This document shows positions 8,117 to 17,334 of a stretch of DNA of 64,000 nt, piece after piece. The notes beneath the pieces are model-generated. The model saw only the letters and a program-made list of their open reading frames with translations. It did not search any database and was not told the origin of the DNA. Numbering within the stretch: position 1 is the first letter of the stretch; every line of letters begins with the position of its first letter. The stretch is from Candidatus Kuenenia stuttgartensis (GTDB lineage Bacteria; Planctomycetota; Planctomycetia; Gemmatales; Gemmataceae), in the NCBI GenBank assembly GCA_945875585.1, contig CAMCLK010000015.1:1-64000 (forward strand), read 5' to 3'. Position numbers and translations under genes: made by a program.

Positions 8117-9613
8117 ATGCGCAATTCCCTGCCAATTATCTTGGGAATGCTGCTGCCTGTTCTTGTCAGGGCCGAGGAAATCCTTGTAGAGCCAACCCCA
8201 CTCACGTTGGCAACTGCCATGGCGCGCAGCCTTGAAAACGTGCGCACCGTGCAGGCTAATGTTTCCACACGCACGGCCACGGTGGCACGCTTCGAAGCGT
8301 TGAAACACTTTATTCCCATGGCCAACCTGCCTCAGTTGGTGGTTGGCCTGAACAATGTGGCGGGCCGCGCTTCGAGCAACAGCATTTTTCCCGATATAAC
8401 TGGCGGTACGCCGTTCAATGGCCCCGGTCTTGTTCATGCTGAACTTAGCCGGGCCAATCTGTTCTTTCCACTCGATCCATCCGGTCAGATCACAGCGCTT
8501 CCTATTGCAGTGGAAGGGATCCGCGCCAAACGGATCATGGAAGAACTGGTCAGGAGATCACAGGTAGAATTGGCAGCCCAGAACTATTATGAATCGAAGC
8601 GCATCCTCTATGCTGCTGAAACAGCTGGCTTGGCGCTGATTCTGGCCAAACGCATCGAAGCTCAAATTACGCGGAAAATCGAGCACAAGCAGGCCCACGA
8701 ACTTGATGGTACCCAAGCACGCGCCGACAGAGCCAAAGCCGAAGTGTTCGTGTCGGAAGTTGAAAAGACATCGCGCATCGCACAACGCCGTTTAGCCCTT
8801 GTGCTTCATGCCAGCCGATTGCTTACGCCACAAGAAACAACGGCAGTGCCGATCCGCCTTGAGGCAGGCTACCAATTCGACCTGGCCGACTCAGATGAAG
8901 TTGATCTGGCCATGGTCCACGACCTTCCCACCACGCGTGAGGAAGCCATTGAAATGGCACGGCGCAAACGGCTGGAAGTACGGCTGCTTGTTATAGGCCT
9001 AAATATTGCCAGACTTCAGGATAAACGCGACCTGCTCCGCCTTCTGGGTGTGGGCAGCCTGCCATTGGGCCTTTCATTCAAAAATACAACCATTCCTAAT
9101 GGCGGGCCGGTAACGCTGGGAATGATTTTTGGAACACTTTACGATTTACCTGTAATCGACATCGGTCTTTGGTCGAATATCCGCCGGGCGCGTCTGGAAG
9201 TGGCTCGATCGCAACTCGATCTTGAACGCGCACTCCTTGAAATCGAGGAAGATGCCGGCAATTCCTGGGATCGCTGGGAACAGGCAAAACTGGAATTCGA
9301 ACAACGCACACGGGAAATGAATTTGGCGCGTGAAGCGCGCGAACGCGCTGGTCGCCTTTTAGAACAGAAACAGGCCATTGACATCGACGTGCTGGTAACC
9401 GATGTGCATCTGAGTCAGGCGCGCACCAACCTGTGGACAGGCTGGTTCAACCTGCAACTGGCACGCTTAGACATATTAAGATCCACAGAATCGCTTTTGG
9501 ATTATCTTCGCGACCAAGGGATAGCTCCACCGCAACGATTAGCTCCACCCACCCCTCCCACTCTCTGGACGCGGCTTTGCGCGCGCCTGGGACACCCCAC
9601 CCAGGAGCAATGA
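8117..9613 (+). CDS. TolC-type outer membrane efflux protein
   Basis: This 498-residue protein has a signal peptide (MRNSLPIILGMLLPVLVRAEE) and two long helical repeats typical of outer membrane factors: LATAMARSLENV near residue 35, and a second repeat opening at about 275 with TREEAIEMARRKRLEVR. It ends each half with alanine- and glutamate-rich coiled-coil helices. It probably forms the trimeric outer membrane channel for the EmrA-type adaptor encoded one base upstream and the MFS pump encoded three genes downstream. The C-terminus is short and proline-rich (PPQRLAPPTPPT). It overlaps or abuts the next gene. Confidence 0.88.
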   Translation: MRNSLPIILGMLLPVLVRAEEILVEPTPLTLATAMARSLENVRTVQANVSTRTATVARFEALKHFIPMANLPQLVVGLNNVAGRASSNSIFPDITGGTPFNGPGLVHAELSRANLFFPLDPSGQITALPIAVEGIRAKRIMEELVRRSQVELAAQNYYESKRILYAAETAGLALILAKRIEAQITRKIEHKQAHELDGTQARADRAKAEVFVSEVEKTSRIAQRRLALVLHASRLLTPQETTAVPIRLEAGYQFDLADSDEVDLAMVHDLPTTREEAIEMARRKRLEVRLLVIGLNIARLQDKRDLLRLLGVGSLPLGLSFKNTTIPNGGPVTLGMIFGTLYDLPVIDIGLWSNIRRARLEVARSQLDLERALLEIEEDAGNSWDRWEQAKLEFEQRTREMNLAREARERAGRLLEQKQAIDIDVLVTDVHLSQARTNLWTGWFNLQLARLDILRSTESLLDYLRDQGIAPPQRLAPPTPPTLWTRLCARLGHPTQEQ

Positions 9614-9615
9614 CA

Positions 9616-10341
9616 ATGGAAAGGCGCTTATTTTTGCTATTATCCGGAGGTCTTATTGGAAGACCTCTTCTGGGAGGTGAGACTTTACCTGTTCCGCGTC
9701 CGCTGGAAAAACCAGTCAGACCATCGGAAGCTGTTCTGGCTGCCGGCGAAACAACCCGCCTGCGGGTAAGGCAGGTACGCCCCCACGATGGTATGGCTCC
9801 CGCCGAACGCCTGCTCAACAGCAAAGCTCCCCTGCAACCGGGCGATACGTTTATTGCCGATGTTGAATGCCTGAAACCAGCCGGCAGTCCGAATGCAACA
9901 GCGCCCGTGGGTGGTCGTGTGGAAAAGATAGATCCTCCCGGCCTGTTCGGACGTGAAGGCCGCTTACACCTAATATTATCGCAGATCGTTCGTCAGGAAG
10001 AGGGCCGACTTGTCCCCTGGCATCTGGAAACCCATGCAGAAGACGCTATGAGCAGACGCAACAGGCTTCTTCTAAACTCCCTATTTGCGCTTGAAGGCAT
10101 CGGTGTGGGAACCAGCGTGGCGGCCCAGTTCAGTTTCAGCAACGCCAACCCATCGCTTCTGGCACTTGGCGGTGGAGTAGGATTTATCATTGCCACAGCC
10201 ATGACCGCGACTCGCCGGGGTCTGCCCGCGCGGCTCGATCCGGGCGACCGATTTGAAGTCACCGTGGGCGGACTGCGCTGCCGACCGCTGCCATCTTCCC
10301 CTGAAATACTGATATTCCCGGCTCAAGAGGCTAAAAAGTGA
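9616..10341 (+). CDS. Unrecognised envelope protein within the export operon
   Basis: I do not recognise a named family. From ATG 9616 (AGGAG eight bases upstream; an alternative ATG at 9610 overlaps the TolC-type stop) the product is 241 residues. It has a hydrophobic N-terminus that reads as a signal peptide (RRLFLLLSGGLIGRPLLGGE). A beta-rich middle follows, with RLRVRQVRPHDGMAP, LQPGDTFIADVE and the GREGRLHLILSQIV segment. A glycine/alanine-rich hydrophobic stretch (LLALGGGVGFIIATAMTA) precedes a final RLDPGDRFEVTVGG. This resembles periplasmic or membrane-tethered beta-domain proteins. Its place between channel and pump, with overlapping reading frames, suggests an accessory part of the exporter. 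Confidence 0.75.
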   Translation: MERRLFLLLSGGLIGRPLLGGETLPVPRPLEKPVRPSEAVLAAGETTRLRVRQVRPHDGMAPAERLLNSKAPLQPGDTFIADVECLKPAGSPNATAPVGGRVEKIDPPGLFGREGRLHLILSQIVRQEEGRLVPWHLETHAEDAMSRRNRLLLNSLFALEGIGVGTSVAAQFSFSNANPSLLALGGGVGFIIATAMTATRRGLPARLDPGDRFEVTVGGLRCRPLPSSPEILIFPAQEAKK

Positions 10342-10841
10342 TTAGGTGCCTGCTGATGCTGATCATTCTAAGCACTGGGTGTAGCCGGCCCACCAAGCCT
10401 TTAGATCCGCTTGCTGCCGATACCATTATGGCTCCGGCGTACCCGCGCTCGACAATGGGCGACGCGCCAACAGAGCGCGTTGCCACGGAACTGGCCACAC
10501 TGACCAAAAACAGGCAGACTCCCGCCGGAGAAATCCTGTTCGATCGTTGCGATGTGCTTCCACCCGTTCGCTCCATCTTGCCCTATGGAGCGGGACAATA
10601 CGAGCAACAAACCCGGTTGCCGATTATTCTGACCACAGCACCTGGTTGGGAAAAACTCGATGCCGTGGCCCGGCAAACCGAATTGCGCGCCCTTTTTGTC
10701 GCGATCTCACAATCGACGCAAAGCCTTGGTTCCGTAAGCGGTCCCACACTGACCGTGGTGAACCCTCGTGGTTGGCAAGTCGCTTGGATGAACGATGCTG
10801 GTACTGGCCGTCCCCTGTTTGTTGGCGATGGCGATGATTGA
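10338..10841 (+). CDS. Small predicted lipoprotein of the export operon
   Basis: Translation starts at GTG 10338, overlapping the previous stop (GTGA). The 167-residue product has a short hydrophobic leader and a good lipobox, LSTGC, at about residues 12-16, so it should be lipid-anchored. No known domain is seen. Notable segments are FDRCDVLPPVRSILPYG and an acidic C-terminal end GDGDD. The reading frame overlaps the MFS gene at its 3' end. The family is unknown to me. The tight coupling implies it is made in step with the exporter and may be an assembly or gating partner. Confidence 0.7.
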   Translation: MIRCLLMLIILSTGCSRPTKPLDPLAADTIMAPAYPRSTMGDAPTERVATELATLTKNRQTPAGEILFDRCDVLPPVRSILPYGAGQYEQQTRLPIILTTAPGWEKLDAVARQTELRALFVAISQSTQSLGSVSGPTLTVVNPRGWQVAWMNDAGTGRPLFVGDGDD

Positions 10842-12390
10842 TGAAAAATTGCTACCAAGTTGGCGCATGGCAGCATCGATCGCTGCCATGGCCACCGTGT
10901 GGATCACAACCGCGGGGCACACCATCAATTTCCGCGAAATGGATGCCGCGCGCGGGTGGATTTCATCAATCGGTTATTCGCTTCACACCAGCTACCTTTT
11001 TTCTATTGTTTTAGGACTTGTATTCGCCCAGGCAAACGGCGCATCCGCGCGGCCATTCATGCCAGTGGTCGTTGGCCTGACCATGCTGGCCGGCGGATCT
11101 TTCCTAAACGGAACGTTGCTGGATGCGCCATTACCGTTATTAGCCTTTAGCCGGTTTATCGCAGGATTCGGCAGCGGTCTGGTGCTCGCAACCGCTCCGG
11201 CGCTTTATGGCGCGGGGCAAGGCAAGTTATTTGGCTGGGCTGGTATTGTTCTCCCGTCGATGGCGCCTCCACTGGTGGCATTTGCCACCTTTCACTACGG
11301 CTGGTCAAAATGGGAAGGAGCTTTCTTGCTGGAAGGAGTCCTTGCAAGTGCGGCCCTTCTGGCCGTTGTTATGGTTGGCCCAGACAACGAAAATAATGAA
11401 GTAGCACAACCGGTATCTGCACCTATGTGGTTCTTGGCCCTTATTCTTTTTCTAGGAGCATGCTGGTATCTGTTGCACTGGGGGCAACTGGAAGGATGGC
11501 TCGAAAGCGAACGGATCGTTGCCGCATTGGCCGTTGCTGCTATCGCTGCCGGAATCGGGGTGGCTTTCGCTCCAAGGGATGGCATGGTCTGGCTGATGGC
11601 TGCCAGTCCTGTGGCGCTGATCCTGAGTGTGTTCGCCGGCTTTGTTCAATATTTCAATGTGTCCGATATGGGCGTTTATGGCGGTTTGTTTGTGAATTAT
11701 GGCGTTTGGGAACGCAGCCAACTGATTTGGCCCATCTCGTGTGGATCCGGCGCGGCCTTGATTATCGGTCTTTTGCTACCTAAATATAGCGGGTTTTCCG
11801 TGATCGGTTTGCTCGCCATCGCGGCAGGTATGGCGCTTGCGCGTGAACGCACCATGAGTTGGCCATACTGGAGGGTGCTGAACCAAGTAGAGTTCAACTG
11901 GTTTGTGGCCCCGCAAATCATGGAATTTTGGTTGCCCAGATTTCTCATGGGGCTAGGAACAGGAATCACGCTGATCGGCGCGCAACGACGCGTATTAGCC
12001 GATGCTCCCATGGAAACAAAACGCCGCTTTCTGCTCACTGCAGGTCAATTTCTTGGTGGAGGTATTTCGATAGGCATCCTTTGCCTCTGCCTGACCCGCG
12101 GCACGCAGTTTCAATATTCATTTGTAGCTGATCGCGGATTTTTCCAAGAGACCATAGTGGAAGAATACCGGGGCATCGTGGCGGCCGACTTAAAGGCCTC
12201 GGGCTTTCACGCCCCTGTGTCAGGAGCGCGATCCATCAGCCAGAAGTCTGCCGTTTACGAGGCAAACAATCTGGTATTTGCCGATATTTACGGAACATTC
12301 ACATGGGCAGCGGTAGGACTGGCCATCTTGGTGGCAGGGATCACTCCAGTCCGCAAAATGGGTTGGTGCTTTTTTCGCGGCCCACAGTAG
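10834..12390 (+). CDS. MFS drug/solute exporter, DHA2 (EmrB-like) type
   Basis: About 518 residues with some 14 predicted membrane helices. The sequence has the diverged look of DHA2 pumps, including LHWGQLEGW in the middle loop and a helix LPRFLMGLGTGITLIGAQ in the second half. I chose ATG 10834 because it gives a short cytoplasmic tail (MIDEKLLPSWR) before helix 1. ATGs at 10795 and 10828 are in frame, and the first would overlap the lipoprotein gene by 47 bases. Together with the EmrA-type adaptor and TolC-type channel this completes a tripartite exporter; the substrate is unknown. The last 17 codons run into the end of the convergent MBL gene, so the native stop may have been lost. Confidence 0.85.
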   Translation: MIDEKLLPSWRMAASIAAMATVWITTAGHTINFREMDAARGWISSIGYSLHTSYLFSIVLGLVFAQANGASARPFMPVVVGLTMLAGGSFLNGTLLDAPLPLLAFSRFIAGFGSGLVLATAPALYGAGQGKLFGWAGIVLPSMAPPLVAFATFHYGWSKWEGAFLLEGVLASAALLAVVMVGPDNENNEVAQPVSAPMWFLALILFLGACWYLLHWGQLEGWLESERIVAALAVAAIAAGIGVAFAPRDGMVWLMAASPVALILSVFAGFVQYFNVSDMGVYGGLFVNYGVWERSQLIWPISCGSGAALIIGLLLPKYSGFSVIGLLAIAAGMALARERTMSWPYWRVLNQVEFNWFVAPQIMEFWLPRFLMGLGTGITLIGAQRRVLADAPMETKRRFLLTAGQFLGGGISIGILCLCLTRGTQFQYSFVADRGFFQETIVEEYRGIVAADLKASGFHAPVSGARSISQKSAVYEANNLVFADIYGTFTWAAVGLAILVAGITPVRKMGWCFFRGPQ

Positions 12391-13018
12391 TGACTGGCCC
12401 ATGCCCTGGATAAACAACGGTGGCATCAGGCAGCGTGAAGAGCTTGCGGCGAATTCCCCTGATCAGTCCGGCATGATCTCCGCCGGGAAAATCGGTTCGC
12501 CCAATGCTGCCGCGAAAAAGAACATCACCGCCAAAAACAGCGACCTGCCCATCGGGCCCTCGTTGCACAAAAACAATATGACCGGGTGAGTGGCCGGGAA
12601 TATCGAGCACTTCCCACTGAAAGCCCGCCACTTCCAAAATGTCTCCCTCATCAAGCAACCGATCGGCCGGTGGCGACGTGACGGAATAACCGGAAAAAGC
12701 GCTCAGGTTCAGCGCCGGATCAGAGAGCATCGGCTCATCGTTCCGGCCAATCACCAAAGGGGCCTCTTTGTAAGCATTTTTCAGAGCTGCATTGCCAGCG
12801 ATATGATCGCCGTGGCCATGAGTGTTGAGGATCATCGCCGGGGTCAACCCCTCTGTTTCCAACACTTCAAGTATGCTCTGGGGGTCGAGGCCCGGGTCGA
12901 AAACAACACAATCATCGCGGCCCGGTCGGGCCACTATGTAGCAGTTTTCCTCGTAAACAGGCGATACAACCGTATGCAATCGGAATAACCCGCTCATGAC
13001 TTGCTCCCAATTCGCCAA
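12341..13018 (-). CDS. MBL-fold metallo-hydrolase (glyoxalase II-like)
   Basis: This 225-residue protein carries the metal-binding signature THGHGDH (about residue 66), the later ligands in DIPGHSPGH and FGGDVLFRGSIGR, and the C-terminal YPGHGPVTTVGREK followed by NPF. These are hallmarks of small glyoxalase II-like or YcbL-type thioester/lactone hydrolases. The substrate cannot be predicted. An alternative start is the internal Met at residue 8. The gene converges on the MFS gene and overlaps it by 50 bases. It is divergent from the DUF1571 gene, with about 80 bases for both promoters. Confidence 0.9.
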   Translation of the reverse strand: MANWEQVMSGLFRLHTVVSPVYEENCYIVARPGRDDCVVFDPGLDPQSILEVLETEGLTPAMILNTHGHGDHIAGNAALKNAYKEAPLVIGRNDEPMLSDPALNLSAFSGYSVTSPPADRLLDEGDILEVAGFQWEVLDIPGHSPGHIVFVQRGPDGQVAVFGGDVLFRGSIGRTDFPGGDHAGLIRGIRRKLFTLPDATVVYPGHGPVTTVGREKSTNPFCGLE

Positions 13019-13101
13019 TCACCCTGATGCCAAACAGAGTCGCATGACGAGAAAATAAATGGATACTCGAAGGGATGCGAGGCCACTAAGGATGCCACGC
13101 C

Positions 13102-13971
13102 ATGCCCGTTTTCGTTCGCCGCGCTCAAACAGCACTTCTTTATGTTGGAACCGCCCTCATCAGCCTGCTGCTGGTTCTGAGGTCTGAAACCCTCGCAGCA
13201 GACGATGGGTCGTGGGATGACTCGGTTTTCAACAATTCTGTTGTTGCAGAATCGAAGGAAAGCAGTGCCCCTACCCAGCGGGAAGCATCGGTGGATCCAC
13301 GCGCGAAACGCATGACAGAAGCCTTGGCTACCATCGATCGCGCGGAAAAAGCCTTGGCCACTATTTCCGATTACACCTGCCACATGACCATGAAAGAACG
13401 GCTGAACGGGAAGCTGGGCGTAGATAACAAAGTGGAATTGTCGGTGCGCCACGGCCAGTTTGCCGTTCACATGAAATGGCACGAACCTCGGTCGATGGCA
13501 GGCCAGGAAGTGGTTTACAACCGGACCGTGGCGCCTTCGCGGATGCGCGTCAAAGGCGCGGGCTTTTTGGGAAGTGTTGGTTTTATCAGCTTGGGTCTGG
13601 ACGATCCGCGCGCGAAATCGACAAGCCGCCATACCGTGGCGGAAGCTGGTTTGGCCAATACCGTGGCGCGCGTGAAGGCGAGTTGGTCGCGATTGCCAGT
13701 GGAGCATATTGCCGACATTCAAATCGAAGACGGTTCGCTGGGCGGCCGCCCATGCAGGCACATTGTTCTGACCAACTCGGAATCGGCCCGCGGCACTCTG
13801 GAGTTTCAACGCACCACACTTTGGTTCGATGCTGCCACTGGTTTGCTCGCTGGATTGGATGGACATGGCTGGCCGGCTGCTGGCCAGAAAGAAGGCGAAC
13901 TGCTTGAGTCGTACCACTACCACAACATGCGCCTCAATCCAGCACTGCCCAATCAGCACTTCACACGGTAG
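13102..13971 (+). CDS. DUF1571 family secreted protein
   Basis: This 289-residue protein has an N-terminal membrane or signal segment (LLYVGTALISLLLVL). A low-complexity linker follows, then a DUF1571 domain: ISDYTCHMTMKERLNGKL, the strand VRHGQFAVHMKWHEP, GQEVVYN and FDAATGLLAGLDGH. The fold is expected to resemble LolA/LolB-type beta barrels that handle lipids, but the function of DUF1571 is not established. It is common in planctomycetes and is predicted to be periplasmic. It is a single gene with its own short upstream region. AAGGA lies about ten bases before the ATG. Confidence 0.85.
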   Translation: MPVFVRRAQTALLYVGTALISLLLVLRSETLAADDGSWDDSVFNNSVVAESKESSAPTQREASVDPRAKRMTEALATIDRAEKALATISDYTCHMTMKERLNGKLGVDNKVELSVRHGQFAVHMKWHEPRSMAGQEVVYNRTVAPSRMRVKGAGFLGSVGFISLGLDDPRAKSTSRHTVAEAGLANTVARVKASWSRLPVEHIADIQIEDGSLGGRPCRHIVLTNSESARGTLEFQRTTLWFDAATGLLAGLDGHGWPAAGQKEGELLESYHYHNMRLNPALPNQHFTR

Positions 13972-14036
13972 GATCGCCTGAATGCACATGTCGTCGCAAG
14001 ACGGACATGCCCTAGGACCCCCGTGGTAACCAAATA

Positions 14037-14594
14037 ATGGACCAACTGCACAAGAATCGCCTGCGTGACCTGTTTCTAAACCGTGCTGTGAAACGCGGTC
14101 AATTCGTGCTGGCTTCGGGAAAAACCAGCACCTTTTACATCGACAGCAAACAGGTCCTCTTCCACCCTGAAGCACTCAAACTTCTGGGAAATGCTTTTAT
14201 CGAATCCACCGCAGACCTTAACTACGCCGCCGTCGGCGGGCTTGAAGTAGGTGCCCTGCCCTTGGCTGCTGCCGTTGTGCTTGCAGCCTACGACCGCGGC
14301 GCGGTGCTCGAAGGTTTTTTTGTCCGCAAACAGGCCAAAGACCATGGCAGCCAAAAACGCGTGGAAGGCCGCGTCGAAGCAGGCCAACGCGTGCTGATCA
14401 TCGACGATGTCCTCACCACAGGCACCTCAGCGGAGCAAGCAGTGCTAGCAGCCGAGCAGGCAGGCCTTGTGGTTGCAGGAGTGGCGTGCATTGTGGATCG
14501 GCAGCAGGGTGCGCGCGAAAAATTCGAAGGCCGCTACCCGTTCCGTTCCCTGTTCACTTCGGCAGATCTGGGTCTGGTTGCGGACCCATCCTAA
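14037..14594 (+). CDS. pyrE: Orotate phosphoribosyltransferase
   Basis: This 185-residue enzyme converts orotate and PRPP to orotidine monophosphate in pyrimidine synthesis. The PRPP-binding motif VLIIDDVLTTGTS is at about residues 119-131. The substrate-loop lysine region FFVRKQAKDHG is at about 94-104, and GQFVLASGKTSTFYIDSK is near the N-terminus. The length is slightly shorter than the usual 200-210 because the C-terminus ends soon after the last strand. The last 41 bases overlap the convergent tatD gene. No other pyr gene is in the window. Confidence 0.95.
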   Translation: MDQLHKNRLRDLFLNRAVKRGQFVLASGKTSTFYIDSKQVLFHPEALKLLGNAFIESTADLNYAAVGGLEVGALPLAAAVVLAAYDRGAVLEGFFVRKQAKDHGSQKRVEGRVEAGQRVLIIDDVLTTGTSAEQAVLAAEQAGLVVAGVACIVDRQQGAREKFEGRYPFRSLFTSADLGLVADPS

Positions 14595-15369
14595 ATAAAG
14601 CCAGCGCATTCGCTGTGGTCTGCTGGGCTACCTCGGCAAGGCTTTGGCCTCGACAGCGCGCAAGTGCCTCGCACGTTGCAGCCACGTAGGCTGGTTCATT
14701 GCGTTTGCTGCGCCACGCCTGGGGCGAAAGGTAAGGCGCATCGGTCTCAATCAGCAACCGGTCAGCCGGAACGGTTGCTGCGACAGCGCGCAATGCTTCA
14801 TTTTTCGGATAGGTTATCATACCTGAAAACGACAGGTGCAATCCCGCGGCCAAACCGCGACGCGCCTCCTCGGCAGTACCAGCAAACGAATGCAGCACAC
14901 CCCGCACAGGGCCTAATCGCAAAGCGCGGTCTTCAAGCAAGGGTAGAAGGTCGTCGGCAGCTTCCCGACAATGAAGCACAACCGGTTTGTCTAATTCTCT
15001 CGCCAAGTCCAAATGCCTGATCAGCGATTCTTTTTGCAATGGTAGCGGGACTTCTTTCCAGTAGTTGTCGAGTCCGGTTTCTCCCAGAGCGCGCACTTCC
15101 GGCAACCGTGCCATCTGCTCAATGGCTGGCCACGCCAATTCGATCGGTTCATCCAGAAGGTGACAGGGGTGCAACCCCACAGCGGGAAAAAGCCACGCAT
15201 GAAGGGAACACAGTTCCAGCACGCTCCTCGACGTGGCCGCGGAGGTGCCAACGATCAACGCTGATACCAACCCCGCCTGCTGAGCACGCTCGAGAACCGA
15301 ATCGATATCCCCAACAAAACGCGTATCGGTCAGGTGCGCGTGCGTGTCAATCAACGGGGCACGGCTCAT
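14554..15369 (-). CDS. tatD: TatD family metal-dependent hydrolase (DNase)
   Basis: This 271-residue TIM-barrel hydrolase has all the metal ligands expected for TatD: DTHAHL at the start, GETGLD (about 98), VVLHCRE (about 130), LHSF (about 160) and IETDAPYLSP (about 210). Members are 3'-5' exonucleases or related phosphodiesterases active on damaged DNA or RNA ends. The start codon overlaps the stop of the upstream NuoM-like gene by four bases (ATGA), so both are likely on one transcript. Its tail overlaps pyrE on the other strand. Confidence 0.93.
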   Translation of the reverse strand: MSRAPLIDTHAHLTDTRFVGDIDSVLERAQQAGLVSALIVGTSAATSRSVLELCSLHAWLFPAVGLHPCHLLDEPIELAWPAIEQMARLPEVRALGETGLDNYWKEVPLPLQKESLIRHLDLARELDKPVVLHCREAADDLLPLLEDRALRLGPVRGVLHSFAGTAEEARRGLAAGLHLSFSGMITYPKNEALRAVAATVPADRLLIETDAPYLSPQAWRSKRNEPAYVAATCEALARCRGQSLAEVAQQTTANALALFRMGPQPDPDLPK

Positions 15370-17228
15370 GGCTTAGGAGCCCGGGGAAGCGGCGCCCCTT
15401 GGCCGGGTGCCGCCTCGGGAAGGCCAACCAACCACTCCGCGCGCGCCGTCATGGCAGGTTCGCACCACGAGGTCATCAGGATCGGAATAACCCCGGGCAC
15501 CACCAACGGTAACAATGCCACTGCCACCACAACCATGGACCTAGGTTTCCACTCCACGCGGGCCTGCGAGTCGCCCAACCGGCCTGCCAATCGCACCACA
15601 AGAACAACCATCACAAAAAAGGCTGCGGCCCAGGCCATTACCAGCCACACGCCTGTACGCTCCAAGGCCACCATGGCCAGAACCAGCCCAACAAATCCCA
15701 AAGTTCCTGGCAGCCCTACCTGAATCATCGCCATCAGGCGCAACAAACCGACAGGGGCTGGTTTAGCGGGGTCTGTTGCCGCAAGGCCAGCCCACGATGC
15801 CACAACACCCAGCAAAGCCGCCAAGCCCAGAAACAGCCCACCATTGAGAGCCCATGACACGTCTTCAGACGTCGCTGCTGCTGGCCAAGCCAACGCCGCG
15901 GCCAACGCCAAGGCACTCAGGCCACTTGCCGCACCGGTTACCATGGTGGAAATGGTGCGTGCCTGCAGCAACACAACCCAAGTTCCCGCCATACCCACCA
16001 AAACAATCCATGGAGCCAATCCGTGTAAAGCTCCGCCCGGCAGCAGCACCCAAGGCAAAAGCGGCCATGCTGCCTGAAAGAGGACCACCAAGCCCAGAAC
16101 ACCGTATGCCGCCAAGGCAACAAACGCTCCGGCGTGCGATTCCGTGGCGCAACTCCCCCAAGCCATGGGGGCGGGCCATATATTTAGCAGCAGCCAAGTC
16201 GCCGCAACCAACAACATGGCCGCAATCCAAGCACGCGAGCCGGACAACCACGCGGTTTTTCGCTCGTTAAAACCAACCACCTCGTCGGCAATAAACTGCT
16301 CCGACACATTCTTGCCATCGGTCAATTCACCACGAACACGCGCCAGTTCTTGGCGTGAGCGCCAACGCTCCAGCGTCAGCGCCTCAACCTCGCGGCCATG
16401 CCATGCTGCTCGGGCAGCACGCGCCAAGACTGGAAGGTCGAAGGTGTGGTAGGTCAACCGGTGATAGACTTCTTCAAAACGCGCATCCGGCTGCGAACGC
16501 ACCTGCTGCCATGCCATCTGTTCAAGCCTGTCGGGCGGCGCATGGTCGTGGCAATCAAATCCACGCAGCAAGGCTGCCGACACCAACAAACACAGCGACG
16601 CGACGTACCCGGCCAATTGAATGCGGGCCACAAGCGCGGAACCTAAGTTCGATAGCCGAGCCAGTTGCGCCGCCAGCAGAGTGGCCAGGCAGGCAACACC
16701 CGCCAACAGAGCCAGATTTTGCCACAAACAGGCTGCCAGCAATGCGCTTTCAAGCCCCAGCAGGCAAAAACGCCACACGCCAGCAGAAGGCCCCGGCCTC
16801 CACCCCACCAACGATGCCACGAGAAACGATGCCGTTATGGCCAACACACATGCCATGGATGCGCCATCAAGACCCCAGAGGATGTCGAGCCCCCAAGCAC
16901 CGGCCCAACGGGTGCGCCCCACCCAGTCAACCGATGATTTCACTTCGTAATCGTCAGCCAGATCTGCCATGGCACTGCGGTACGCCAAGCTCGCCTTGTG
17001 GCGAAATTCCGCGTCATTCAACACACCCAACTGGTCGAGCGTGTCGTATTTGAAAAGAATCAACACGGCGATTGCTGTGCCCAGGGCAGCAAGCGACACC
17101 ATGGTGGTGATCCATGCCCCCAAATCAGGCCAGCGGCAAGGAGCCAAAGCTGCCAACACTCCGCCCGCTACAGGCAAAAGCATCAGGCAGGCCATCCAAA
17201 TAACGTCTAGCTCGGCCATACTTACCAT
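15366..17228 (-). CDS. NuoM-like multi-helix membrane protein with degenerate proton path
   Basis: This 620-residue integral membrane protein has weak but ordered similarity to NADH dehydrogenase subunit M/antiporter subunits: WGLDGASMACVLAIT, CLLGLESALLAACLWQN, an HGLAPWIVLVGMAG stretch where NuoM has its histidine/proline motif, and QVGLPGTLGFVGLVLA near the end. By eye, the TM5 glutamate and TM7 lysine regions lack the charged residues, and the usual Glu after GFVG is Leu. A hydrophilic, charged insert (about residues 220-330) divides the helices. No other nuo gene is nearby. It may be a structural or non-pumping paralogue. It is coupled to tatD by an ATGA overlap. Confidence 0.6.
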   Translation of the reverse strand: MVSMAELDVIWMACLMLLPVAGGVLAALAPCRWPDLGAWITTMVSLAALGTAIAVLILFKYDTLDQLGVLNDAEFRHKASLAYRSAMADLADDYEVKSSVDWVGRTRWAGAWGLDILWGLDGASMACVLAITASFLVASLVGWRPGPSAGVWRFCLLGLESALLAACLWQNLALLAGVACLATLLAAQLARLSNLGSALVARIQLAGYVASLCLLVSAALLRGFDCHDHAPPDRLEQMAWQQVRSQPDARFEEVYHRLTYHTFDLPVLARAARAAWHGREVEALTLERWRSRQELARVRGELTDGKNVSEQFIADEVVGFNERKTAWLSGSRAWIAAMLLVAATWLLLNIWPAPMAWGSCATESHAGAFVALAAYGVLGLVVLFQAAWPLLPWVLLPGGALHGLAPWIVLVGMAGTWVVLLQARTISTMVTGAASGLSALALAAALAWPAAATSEDVSWALNGGLFLGLAALLGVVASWAGLAATDPAKPAPVGLLRLMAMIQVGLPGTLGFVGLVLAMVALERTGVWLVMAWAAAFFVMVVLVVRLAGRLGDSQARVEWKPRSMVVVAVALLPLVVPGVIPILMTSWCEPAMTARAEWLVGLPEAAPGQGAPLPRAPKP

Positions 17229-17334
17229 TCCTGGGCCAGGTTCGTGCCATCACCCACCGGTTGGACGTGACGGGCACCGGACCGGGGCGGTAGGGTAACC
17301 CCTGAGGCACAACAGGAACAAGGGGGACCACACC

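Noticed and set aside
12994-14175. Minus-strand open frame of about 390 codons opposite the DUF1571 gene and the start of pyrE
   Set aside because: The plus-strand proteins have clear domains, and the antisense translation has none.
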